Assembly (NCBI GenBank): GCA_964504565.1
Contig: CAZDEY010000013.1
Location: 62,001-126,000 of the forward strand
Reading direction: 5' to 3'
DNA from: Cesiribacter sp964504565
GTDB taxonomy: Bacteria; Bacteroidota; Bacteroidia; Cytophagales; Cyclobacteriaceae
DNA: 64,000 nt
A program made the position numbers and the translations under genes. The notes under the pieces were generated by a model. It saw nothing but the letters and a program-made list of their open reading frames with translations, did no database searches and was not told the origin of the DNA. Below are positions 16,976 to 24,293 of the stretch, piece after piece; position 1 is the first letter of the stretch, and the number at the start of each line of letters is the position of its first letter.

Positions 16976-17521
16976 ATGATAGAAGTAGTATTACGGGCGG
17001 TAGCTATAACATTAATATTATCTGTGGTGCTATCAAGTTGTACGACGGTAAAGATTCCTACTAATGTTGACTCAGAATTGACCCCAATTTTTGATAGGCA
17101 GAGCAAAGTATTATCGGATTACAAATTTGCAGAAAATCATCAGGGAGTTCTGGAAGACCTTTTCAATCCTAAGAAAGCTGACTCCATCCTCAAGCGAGAG
17201 AACGAGATTTTATATATCGACTTTCAATTGCCAAATAAAAATAAGATTCAAATTACCTTAAATAATCAGTACGGAGATACTATCAAAAAAGAATTCAAGG
17301 GCAATCTAGAAGCAGATATATTTAGATTTAAATCAAGGTGGTTCATAGACGGAAACCCCTTGATGTGGGCTTTTGGGACAAGAGAATATGCACTGGGAGA
17401 ATATAGCTCCGGTGACTTGATTCTGTATCAAGCCAATGCTGGAATGGGATTTATCATACTTATTCCAATATTAGCAACAAGTAGTCCAGTATACTCTACC
17501 AGATTTGAAAAAATAAAATGA
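16976..17521 (+). CDS. uncharacterised lipoprotein
   Basis: 181 residues. The N-terminus MIEVVLRAVAITLILSVVL ends in the lipobox LSSC, so the product is predicted to be a lipid-anchored envelope protein. The mature part has an Asn/Lys-rich centre with beta-strand character (NEILYIDFQLPNKNKIQITL) and a hydrophobic C-terminus (GMGFIILIPILATSS). I do not recognise the family. It is AT-rich, like the rest of this island, and has no partner gene within 190 bp. Confidence 0.65.
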   Translation: MIEVVLRAVAITLILSVVLSSCTTVKIPTNVDSELTPIFDRQSKVLSDYKFAENHQGVLEDLFNPKKADSILKRENEILYIDFQLPNKNKIQITLNNQYGDTIKKEFKGNLEADIFRFKSRWFIDGNPLMWAFGTREYALGEYSSGDLILYQANAGMGFIILIPILATSSPVYSTRFEKIK

Positions 17522-17538
17522 CACAGTGCACATCAACA

Positions 17539-17639
17539 GAATAAAGCAAGCTCCCCCAGCTCGTTCAGCCATTGACAATGCTATTGTCTACTTTTGCGTG
17601 GGCACAGCAATCTTCAGTGAATGGTCGCCTGCTTTATTC
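17539..17639. repeat. inverted repeat before the toxin-antitoxin pair
   Basis: GAATAAAGCA (17539-17548) is matched by TGCTTTATTC (17630-17639), and pairing extends inward with one mismatch. Just outside the right arm lies TGGACGTTGT (17642), resembling the motif after the other inverted repeat at 16941. Nothing else is visible in the 190-bp gap. Confidence 0.65.
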
Positions 17640-17713
17640 AATGGACGTTGTAACACATGCACGCCGCTGCCAGTAAATTAGATTATCAGCTCACTTTTTG
17701 GTAACTTGATTAT

Positions 17714-17938
17714 ATGAACCTTCAAGCTGAAAAACTGGCCATCATGAAGCTTACCTTGGAAACTGATAACCCTAAGATTATTGCTTCCATCAAACAGCTT
17801 TTTACCCAATCGCCTACGCAGGACTTTTGGGTAACATTATCACCCGATCACAAGCAAGAGATCATGGATGGACTAGAGGATCTTGACACCGGCAACACTA
17901 TTGATTATGACAGCTTTTTAGCTAAGCGTAAGAGATGA
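17714..17938 (+). CDS. antitoxin of a ParE/RelE-type module
   Basis: 74 residues. Small and acidic to neutral, it ends in IDYDSFLAKRKR, as antitoxins paired with ParE-like toxins often do. The sequence TLSPDHKQEIMDGLEDLDTG resembles the toxin-wrapping tail of such antitoxins. An internal ATG at 17744 is an alternative start. It overlaps the toxin gene by 4 bp (ATGA). The assignment rests mainly on size, tail and partner. Confidence 0.65.
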   Translation: MNLQAEKLAIMKLTLETDNPKIIASIKQLFTQSPTQDFWVTLSPDHKQEIMDGLEDLDTGNTIDYDSFLAKRKR

Positions 17939-18236
17939 GAAAGGTTGTTCTTTCCAGGCGTGCTGCCAATAAGCTTGATAAATTACTTGAATATCTTGAG
18001 GCAAATTGGTCTACCTCAGTAAAAAACCAGTTCCTTGATAAATTCACTTCATCGCTGGCTAACCTTAGTCAGTTTCCGGAAATGGGCAAGGCTCAGAACA
18101 GGTGCCTGGACTACGAAAATTTGTAATTAATAAACAGACGACCGTATACTATCGCTTCAATGACAAGCACCTTCAGGTAGTTACTCTATTCGATACCCGG
18201 ATGAATCCCAAGAAACTGAGAAAGGAGATAAAATAA
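17935..18236 (+). pseudogene. ParE/RelE-family toxin, frameshifted
   Basis: The first frame encodes MRKVVLSRRAANKLDKLLEY and continues to FPEMGKAQ, typical of the ParE/RelE fold, then reaches a stop at 18124-18126. The family's second half is present in another frame: VPGLRKFVINKQTTVYYRF, then LFDTRMNPKKL, ending at 18236. The two halves together give about 100 residues, the normal length, so one base has been lost around 18098-18106. The toxin is therefore inactive if the read is correct. A sequencing error cannot be excluded. Confidence 0.8.
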
Positions 18237-18384
18237 GCACACTTTACCACAATGGGTAAAGCCTATGCAAATTCACTAGTTTTTGGTATCTTCGTCAACC
18301 GTACCCGCCGCCGCCTCGGTTCGACATCGAATTAGCGTTCGAGTAAAGCGAACAGGCCTTGCCCGAGTCATTAACAACCCCTCC

Positions 18385-19047
18385 CTACCACTCAATAACC
18401 TTCTTCCCCTGCTTAGCCAGGTATTCATTAGCTTTTATAAAATGGTTATTTCCAAAAAAACCCCTATTAGCGGCAAAGGGCGAGGGGTGCGCTGATTCCA
18501 GCACCAGATGCTTGGTTTTGTCCACTACCGCTCCTTTCTTCTGGGCGTAGGCTCCCCAGAGCATAAATACCACCCCGGTTTTTTCATCACTCACGGTTTT
18601 TAATACCGCATCGGTAAACTCTTCCCAGCCTTTTTTCTGGTGCGAGGCTGGTTGGTGCGCCCGTACAGTTAGCATCGAGTTGAGTAATAGTACACCCTGA
18701 TCGGCCCAGCGGGTCAGGTCGCCGGATTTGGGGCGGGGGCTGCCGGTTTCATCCGAAACTTCCTTAAAAATATTCTGTAGCGAGGGCGGCTGCGGCACCC
18801 CTTCGGCTACGGAAAAAGCCAGGCCGTTAGCCTGCCCGGGGTTATGGTACGGATCCTGCCCCAAAATTACTACCCGAACCTCCGGAAAAGGCGTATGCTG
18901 AAATGCGTTAAAAATAAGAGGGCCGGGCGGGAAAACCTTTCCGCTTCGGTACTCATCGCGCAAAAAATGGGCTAGCTGTTTAAAGTAGGGCTTCTCAAAC
19001 TCGGCCGCTAATTTTTCCTTCCAGGTATCGTCAATTTTAACATCCAT
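18385..19047 (-). CDS. ung: uracil-DNA glycosylase
   Basis: 220 residues. It excises uracil from DNA at the start of base-excision repair. The catalytic motif GQDPYH is in VVILGQDPYHNPGQANGLAFSV at about residue 60, and the DNA-intercalation motif is ESAHPSPFAAN at about residue 185. Length and order are standard for family 1. It is divergent from apaG, with promoter elements in the 68-bp gap. Confidence 0.97.
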   Translation of the reverse strand: MDVKIDDTWKEKLAAEFEKPYFKQLAHFLRDEYRSGKVFPPGPLIFNAFQHTPFPEVRVVILGQDPYHNPGQANGLAFSVAEGVPQPPSLQNIFKEVSDETGSPRPKSGDLTRWADQGVLLLNSMLTVRAHQPASHQKKGWEEFTDAVLKTVSDEKTGVVFMLWGAYAQKKGAVVDKTKHLVLESAHPSPFAANRGFFGNNHFIKANEYLAKQGKKVIEW

Positions 19048-19089
19048 ATCGTTAGTTTACATATAGGAGTGCAATACGCCAACTATTTG

Positions 19090-19097
19090 TATCTTTG
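19090..19097 (+). promoter_or_regulatory. TAnnTTTG promoter element for apaG
   Basis: TATCTTTG lies 19 bp before ATG 19116. It overlaps an in-frame TTG at 19095, which argues that the TTG is not the start codon. Confidence 0.55.
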
Positions 19098-19115
19098 AAG
19101 TGTTTGAACAAGCGT

Positions 19116-19502
19116 ATGGTATCGGAAATTACCCAAGGAGTAAAAGTAACGGTTGAAACTACCTATTTGCCGGAGTACAGCAGTCCTGGCCAAATGCATT
19201 ACGTATTCACGTACCAAATTTCTATTGAAAACGGCAGCAATTTTACCATTCAGCTACTGCGCCGCCACTGGTATATACACGATGCCAATACCAAATTAAA
19301 AGAAGTTGAAGGCGAGGGGGTGGTTGGTCAGCAACCTACCTTAGAACCCGGCCAGCGCCATACCTACACTAGCGGCTGTAACCTAAAGAGCGGCCTGGGC
19401 AAAATGCACGGCACCTTTCTGATGCAGCGGGTTATGGATGGCAAAAAGTTTAAAGTTGCTATCCCTGAATTTACTATGGTGGTGCCCTTTAAACTCAATT
19501 AG
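19116..19502 (+). CDS. apaG: ApaG domain protein
   Basis: 128 residues from ATG 19116, the usual ApaG length. It is a fibronectin-III-like beta sandwich (DUF525): TQGVKVTVETTYLPEYSS, YTYQISIENGS, LLRRHWYIHDANTKLKEVEGEGVVGQQPTLEPG and the C-terminal EFTMVVPFKLN. ApaG is linked to Mg2+/Co2+ tolerance and dinucleoside polyphosphate levels in enterobacteria; its molecular role is not settled. The TAG stop overlaps the GTG start of the next gene. Confidence 0.93.
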   Translation: MVSEITQGVKVTVETTYLPEYSSPGQMHYVFTYQISIENGSNFTIQLLRRHWYIHDANTKLKEVEGEGVVGQQPTLEPGQRHTYTSGCNLKSGLGKMHGTFLMQRVMDGKKFKVAIPEFTMVVPFKLN

Positions 19503-20296
19503 TGAATTTCAGGCAGAAGCTATTTCAGGCTAAATCGTACGCTTGGCACTGGTTATATAAGGTAAATGCCCATAGCCTGCACCATCCGGCCCTTTACAAT
19601 TTTTATAGCAGTGTAATAGCCGGCCCGACTAAGGCTAAGCCTAAAATTGAAACCCAGCGGGCAAAATTACTCCGTTCCACCGACACTGTTAATTTTACCG
19701 AGCTGGGTGCCGGTTCGTCAGTTGAAATTGGTAAAGTACGAGCTATTAAGTCCATAGCCCGGCATAGCACTACTCCGCTAAAATTTAGCCTCTTCCTACA
19801 AAATCTGATTAATTATTACGGTTTGATTAATCTGGTTGAGTTAGGCACCTCGCTGGGTATCAATACGGCATACATGGCTACTGCTCACTCAAATTGCCAA
19901 GTACTTACTTTTGAAGGTTGCGCACCCGTAGCCCAGATTGCCCAAAACACCTTTACTCAACTAAATTTAGAAAACATAGAAGTAGTAGTCGGCAACTTAG
20001 AATCAACCCTGGCCCCAAGCCTGCAAAAAATGCCGCTCAGTTCAGTAGACTTGGTATACCTGGATGCTAACCACCGCTATGAGCCTACGCTCCGCTATAT
20101 TAAGCAATTAAAGCCCTACCTGGCCAAATCAGCAATTTTGGTGGTAGATGATATTCACTGGTCGACCGAAATGAACAGGGCCTGGCAGCAGCTTCTGGCG
20201 GATGACCACTTTAGCCTGAAGCTTGACCTATATGAAGCCGGTCTGCTTTTCTTGGATAAAAGTCTACCTAAAGAAAGTTGGGTTATTGACTATTGA
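19502..20296 (+). CDS. class I SAM-dependent methyltransferase (GTG start)
   Basis: 264 residues. It starts at GTG sharing one base with the apaG stop, which indicates coupling. The SAM-binding glycine motif is LVELGTSLGINTAYMATA at about residue 110. The acidic motif after beta-2 is LTFEGCAPVAQ, and an aspartate-rich stretch DLVYLDANHRYEPTLRYI is followed by LVVDDIHWSTEMNRAW, the pattern of the O-methyltransferase-like Methyltransf_24 group. The substrate is unknown. Its last 14 bp overlap the convergent methyltransferase gene. Confidence 0.85.
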   Translation: MNFRQKLFQAKSYAWHWLYKVNAHSLHHPALYNFYSSVIAGPTKAKPKIETQRAKLLRSTDTVNFTELGAGSSVEIGKVRAIKSIARHSTTPLKFSLFLQNLINYYGLINLVELGTSLGINTAYMATAHSNCQVLTFEGCAPVAQIAQNTFTQLNLENIEVVVGNLESTLAPSLQKMPLSSVDLVYLDANHRYEPTLRYIKQLKPYLAKSAILVVDDIHWSTEMNRAWQQLLADDHFSLKLDLYEAGLLFLDKSLPKESWVIDY

Positions 20297-20891
20297 GCTT
20301 AGGCCGGCTAGCCTCCAGCCACAACTCGCGCCCGGCTCTTGGCGATATGGAATTATGGGCCTCTTCCAGTTTTACCTCGGCAAAGTAGTTGGTGAACAAA
20401 GCCTCGTACTCCTTCCTGCTACCGCCAAAGGGAGGCCGGTCGGTATTCAGCGGATCGTTAAAAAGTAGGCCTACCAATCTGCCCTCCGGTTTTAGTAATC
20501 GCCCCATTTTTTCAGCATAGTTTTCTCGTAAGCTTGGGGTTAGCGCACAGAAAAAGGTTTGCTCTATAATTAGATCGTACTTCCCGGAATGAGCAAAAAA
20601 ATCCTCCTGTATCAGGAACTCATTCGGGAATTCCGGGTTTCTGCTTTTGAAGTTTTCCAGAGGCTCTTTAGCAAAATCCAGCAGATAGATATTCTTAAAC
20701 TCTTTATGGTGTAAATACTCAACCTCGTAGCCATTACCGGCTCCAGGCACCAGTATTTTCAGGTTCTTATTGGTAAGGGAATCGAAAAATTCTTTCAACG
20801 GGGTAGATACGGAACCTACATCCCAACCGGTATTTTGGGTTTGGTAGCGCCCCGACCAATAGTTTTCATCCAGATTAAGCATGTAATCCAA
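20283..20891 (-). CDS. TPMT-family SAM-dependent methyltransferase
   Basis: 202 residues. The N-terminal NYWSGRYQTQNTGWDVG is characteristic of the thiopurine S-methyltransferase-like family. The SAM motif is ILVPGAGNGYEVEYL at about residue 45, followed by LLDFAKEPLENF and the core ALTPSLRENYAEKMGRLLKPEGRLVGLLF. In bacteria such enzymes methylate small nucleophiles such as halides, thiols or selenium and tellurium species, and the substrate is not evident here. It is convergent with, and overlaps, the neighbouring methyltransferase. Confidence 0.88.
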   Translation of the reverse strand: MDYMLNLDENYWSGRYQTQNTGWDVGSVSTPLKEFFDSLTNKNLKILVPGAGNGYEVEYLHHKEFKNIYLLDFAKEPLENFKSRNPEFPNEFLIQEDFFAHSGKYDLIIEQTFFCALTPSLRENYAEKMGRLLKPEGRLVGLLFNDPLNTDRPPFGGSRKEYEALFTNYFAEVKLEEAHNSISPRAGRELWLEASRPKLNSQ

Positions 20892-20989
20892 TAATTTTTA
20901 TAATATTTGCCAAAACTTTTTATGAAGGGTAAGGCAATAAACGATATACCTTTCTAATTATAAAGACATATTTTTAAATAAACGAAGCT

Positions 20990-21916
20990 ATGGCTGAGTA
21001 TAACACTGAACCAAAGAAATCTGGAAATAGTGCAAAAGTAATAACTACTGCGGTTATTGCCCTCCTGGTTATAATTGCCGGGGTTGTATGGTATATGGAT
21101 AATCAGGAAGACAAAAAGCGGGAAGACCTGATTACCGCCCAGCAAACCCAGATTGACGATGCCCGCACGCAGCTAAATGATATGGAAGCCCAGCTAAACC
21201 AACGAATTGCCGAAATTGAGCAATTGGGTGGTAATGTTGAAGAACTGGAACGAGCCAAAGCAGCCCTGGAAGAAGAGAAAAAACGTCTGGAGCGTTCAAA
21301 TAATGTAACCGCCTCGCAACTGCGCGATGTTCGGGCTAAAGTAAGCGGCTACGAAACGCTGTTGAAAGAGAAAGACCTGGAAATTACCCGTCTGCGGTCG
21401 CTAAGCGATTCGTTATACGCCGAAAACACTACGCTTAAAACTACCCAAAACCAAATGACGGACTCTATACGGGCGCTGGATCAGAACCGTCAGAAATTGA
21501 CCGAGAAGGTAGCAATAGCTTCTCGCCTAAAGGCCGAAAATATAAAAGTGTTCGGCGTTAATAAGCGGGGTAAAGAACGTGAGGGCGAGTTCCGCGATGG
21601 CCAGATAGAAGAGCTTAAAGTTCAGTTTAACCTAGCTAAGAATGATGTGGCCCCCATTGAAAGCAAAAATATTATGATGCGCGTTATTGACCCTAACGGC
21701 AATGTGCTGTTTGACGTGGCCACCGGATCCGGCACCATGATGATTGAGGGCCGCGAAGAGTTTTACACCGCTAACCAGGAATTGCTATTCGATAACACCC
21801 GCCAGCAGGTTACTTTCGTCTATAATAAAGAAAGTGACTATGAAGACGGTACTTACGTAGTAGAGCTTTATTCAGAAGATTATAAAATTGGTGAGCGTAA
21901 GTTCACGGTTAAATAA
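20990..21916 (+). CDS. coiled-coil inner-membrane protein, uncharacterised
   Basis: 308 residues. A short N-terminal tail precedes one membrane helix (VITTAVIALLVIIAGVVWYM, about 17-36). A long heptad-type coiled coil fills about 40-170 (LNDMEAQLNQRIAEIEQLGG, LERAKAALEEEKKRLE). A C-terminal beta domain spans about 195-308 (NIMMRVIDPNGNVLFDV, EDGTYVVELYSEDYKIGERKF). The architecture is common in Bacteroidota, but no function is established. It is probably a periplasmic structural or scaffold protein. It forms a single-gene unit closed by a strong terminator. Confidence 0.75.
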   Translation: MAEYNTEPKKSGNSAKVITTAVIALLVIIAGVVWYMDNQEDKKREDLITAQQTQIDDARTQLNDMEAQLNQRIAEIEQLGGNVEELERAKAALEEEKKRLERSNNVTASQLRDVRAKVSGYETLLKEKDLEITRLRSLSDSLYAENTTLKTTQNQMTDSIRALDQNRQKLTEKVAIASRLKAENIKVFGVNKRGKEREGEFRDGQIEELKVQFNLAKNDVAPIESKNIMMRVIDPNGNVLFDVATGSGTMMIEGREEFYTANQELLFDNTRQQVTFVYNKESDYEDGTYVVELYSEDYKIGERKFTVK

Positions 21917-21936
21917 AAGTTTATTACTAAAACATT

Positions 21937-21968
21937 GAAAGCACCTTTAACGAGGTGCTTTCTTTTTA
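21937..21968 (+). terminator. terminator after the coiled-coil protein gene
   Basis: A 10-bp perfect stem GAAAGCACCT/AGGTGCTTTC (21937-21946 with 21953-21962) with a 6-nt loop is followed by TTTTTAT. Confidence 0.93.
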
Positions 21969-21981
21969 TAAACCTATTTTT

Positions 21982-21989
21982 TATCTTTG
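21982..21989 (+). promoter_or_regulatory. TAnnTTTG promoter element for the rpsF operon
   Basis: TATCTTTG lies 34 bp before the rpsF ATG (22023) and directly after the preceding terminator. Confidence 0.6.
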
Positions 21990-22022
21990 CCCCTCATTTT
22001 ACATATACCTAACTGTATTAAC

Positions 22023-22388
22023 ATGCAAAAACAGTACGAAACGGTATTCATACTTAATCCCGTTTTATCTGAAGTTCAGATGAAGGATGCCGTTGAAAAG
22101 TTCAAGAAAGTGTTGACGGATAATGAAGCCAACATGGTGAACGAAGAGAATTGGGGACTACGCAAACTAGCTTACCCTATTCAGCACAAAACCACTGGTT
22201 TCTATAACCTGTTTGAGTACAGCGTATCTCCGGAGGTTATTGCTACCCTGGAAACTGAATTCCGCCGCGATGAGGCCGTTATGCGTTTCTTAACCATAGC
22301 CTTAGACAAGCACGGAGTTGAGTACAACCAGAAACGTAGGAAAGGCGAGTTTAATAAGAACAAAGAAACTAAGGAGGAAGCCAAGTAA
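22023..22388 (+). CDS. rpsF: 30S ribosomal protein bS6
   Basis: 121 residues from ATG 22023 (MQKQYETVFILNPVLSE). An upstream in-frame TTG at 21987 overlaps the promoter element and is rejected. The family motifs are NWGLRKLAYPIQHKTTGFYNL and the C-terminal FRRDEAVMRFLTIALDKH. It binds the central domain of 16S rRNA as a pair with bS18, the next gene. Its stop overlaps the rpsR start by one base. Confidence 0.97.
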   Translation: MQKQYETVFILNPVLSEVQMKDAVEKFKKVLTDNEANMVNEENWGLRKLAYPIQHKTTGFYNLFEYSVSPEVIATLETEFRRDEAVMRFLTIALDKHGVEYNQKRRKGEFNKNKETKEEAK

Positions 22389-22639
22389 TGAGTCTGCAAA
22401 ACGAAAGCGTACAGCGTAGAGAAAACCGCAAAAAATACTGCCGCTTTAAGCGCGCCGGTATTAAGTACATTGACTACAAAGACCCTAACTTCTTACTGAA
22501 GTTTGTAAACGAGCAAGGTAAATTACTACCTAGCCGTATTACCGGTACCAGTGCTAAGTTTCAGAAGAAGGTAGGCCAGGCCGTTAAGCGCGCCCGCCAC
22601 ATTGCCCTTCTGCCCTACGTAGCCGACTCTCTAAAGTAG
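22388..22639 (+). CDS. rpsR: 30S ribosomal protein bS18
   Basis: 83 residues. The family core KKYCRFKRAGIKYIDYKD and LPSRITGTSAKFQKKVGQAV are present, as is the basic C-terminus KRARHIALLPYVAD. It binds 16S rRNA together with bS6. TAATG coupling with rpsF is normal for this operon. Confidence 0.97.
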   Translation: MSLQNESVQRRENRKKYCRFKRAGIKYIDYKDPNFLLKFVNEQGKLLPSRITGTSAKFQKKVGQAVKRARHIALLPYVADSLK

Positions 22640-22733
22640 TATTTTGTTGATGGTTGTTAGTTGTTAGTAAAGGTCATCTATTTAGGTTCCTCCCTACCAA
22701 CAACGAACAACAAACAACTAATCAATAACTATC

Positions 22734-23177
22734 ATGGATATTATCTTAAAAACCGATATAAAAGGATTAGGGTACAAGAACGATATTGTAACTGTAAAGA
22801 ACGGTTACGGACGTAACTACCTAATTCCGCAGGGTTACGCAGTAATGGCTACTGCCAGCACCCGCAAACAAATGGAAGAAACCGTTCGTCAGGTAGCACA
22901 CAAAGCTGAGAAGCTTAAGGGTGATGCTGAAAGCCTGGCCAACCGTATTGGCGACACTAAGCTTACCATACCAGCTAAGGCTGGCGAAACCGGTAAAATC
23001 TTTGGTGCCGTTACTACTACCCAAATTGCCGAAGCCCTTAGAGATAAAGGCTACGAAGTTGACCGTAAACAAATCAGCATTAACGGCGACGTGAAGCAAT
23101 TAGGTGAGTATACCGCCGAAATTGACCTTCACAAAGATGTGAAGCACGAAATTAGCTTTGAGGTTGTTGCTGAATAA
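22734..23177 (+). CDS. rplI: 50S ribosomal protein bL9
   Basis: 147 residues, the standard length. The N-terminal domain reads MDIILKTDIKGLGYKNDIVTVKNGYGRNYLIPQGYA, followed by the long connecting helix (residues about 40-75) and the C-terminal domain GKIFGAVTTTQIAEAL. It binds 23S rRNA domain V. The 94-bp spacer after rpsR carries an imperfect GTTGTTAGTTGTTAG-type inverted repeat (about 22650-22720) that could pair in the mRNA. Confidence 0.97.
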   Translation: MDIILKTDIKGLGYKNDIVTVKNGYGRNYLIPQGYAVMATASTRKQMEETVRQVAHKAEKLKGDAESLANRIGDTKLTIPAKAGETGKIFGAVTTTQIAEALRDKGYEVDRKQISINGDVKQLGEYTAEIDLHKDVKHEISFEVVAE

Positions 23178-23223
23178 TTTTCTTATTGAGCATACTCGCC
23201 GCTGATATTCAGGTATAGTGTAG

Positions 23224-23252
23224 AAGCCCTCCGTACTCGGGGGGCTTTTTTT
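23224..23252 (+). terminator. terminator of the rpsF-rpsR-rplI operon
   Basis: AAGCCCTCC (23224-23232) pairs with GGGGGGCTT (23239-23247), including one G-T pair, followed by a T-run. Confidence 0.88.
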
Positions 23253-23309
23253 ATGGCCAAAATCAGAGGTGAATTGAGCCAGAGCCCAAATGATTATTAA
23301 CTTAGTAGT

Positions 23310-24293
23310 ATGCGTTTCCGAACCGAAGTTTTTCCTAAACAACCGCCCTTTACCCTTAGCATTGGCCAGCCAATTGTGAGCGTAGGCAGTTGCTTTGCCC
23401 AGGCTATGGGCGATCGTTTGCTGGCCTACAAAATTAGAGTTGAAAACAACCCCTACGGTACGCTCTTTAACCCCCACTCTATTGGCACGCTGCTGCATTC
23501 GGCCCTGAACCAAAGCCCGCTACCCCCAAATTTAAGTCTGGAGTTTCAGGAACGCTGGCTAAGTTATTTGACTCATTCACAAATTAATGCTTCTACTAAG
23601 GCTGAACTAGAAGAAAAGCTGGCTGGTATACATAATAAAGTTAAAACTACTATTTCCGAAGCGCAGGCCCTAATTATAACCTTAGGCAGTGCCTGGGTTT
23701 ATCAACTGATAGAAAGCGAGCAGGTAGTAGCTAACTGCCACAAACAGCCCCAAAATCAATTTTCTAAGCGTTTGCTCTCTGTTCAGGAAATTACTGATAG
23801 CTTCACCACTTGGTACAGTCTAGCCAAAAAATCAAATCCCGAGCTAAACTTAATTTTGACCGTAAGTCCGGTACGGCACGAGAAAGACGGACTGGAAGAA
23901 AACAGCCTAAGCAAAGCAATTTTGCGCCAGGCAGTGTACGAAATTGTAAGCACTTCCCCCAAAAACTTCTATTATTTCCCCTCCTACGAAATAATGCTGG
24001 ACGACCTGCGGGATTATCGCTTCTACAAAAGCGACCTCCTGCACCCTACCACCGATGCCGAGGAGTATATCTGGGAAAAATTTATTGAAACCCTCCTTGA
24101 TTCAGAAGCACAAAAATTTGTAAGCGACTGGAAGGGTATTCGATTGGCCCTAAACCACCGGCCGTTTAACCCCAAATCCGAAGCCCATCAGCAGTTTATC
24201 CGGTCAACTATTGCCAAATTAGCGCAACGAAGCTGGCCGGTATCAGTTACTGAAGAAATTGAGCAATTAAAAGAGCAACTAATCCATGAGTAA
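23310..24293 (+). CDS. GSCFA-family protein
   Basis: 327 residues. The defining motif appears as VSVGSCFAQAMGDRLL (about residue 29). Other conserved blocks are NPYGTLFNPHSIG, IITLGSAWVY, LNLILTVSPVRH and FYYFPSYEIMLDDLRDYRFY, then LLHPTTDAEEYIW. The fold is SGNH-hydrolase-like (Ser in the first block, Asp/His in the last), so esterase or acyl-transfer activity is possible but not shown. It overlaps the next gene by 8 bp. Confidence 0.92.
   Translation: MRFRTEVFPKQPPFTLSIGQPIVSVGSCFAQAMGDRLLAYKIRVENNPYGTLFNPHSIGTLLHSALNQSPLPPNLSLEFQERWLSYLTHSQINASTKAELEEKLAGIHNKVKTTISEAQALIITLGSAWVYQLIESEQVVANCHKQPQNQFSKRLLSVQEITDSFTTWYSLAKKSNPELNLILTVSPVRHEKDGLEENSLSKAILRQAVYEIVSTSPKNFYYFPSYEIMLDDLRDYRFYKSDLLHPTTDAEEYIWEKFIETLLDSEAQKFVSDWKGIRLALNHRPFNPKSEAHQQFIRSTIAKLAQRSWPVSVTEEIEQLKEQLIHE

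Noticed and set aside
17539..17660. True integron attC site
   Set aside because: The hairpin and core resemble a recombination site, but the GTTRRRY core and an integrase gene are missing, so it is only reported as cassette-like.
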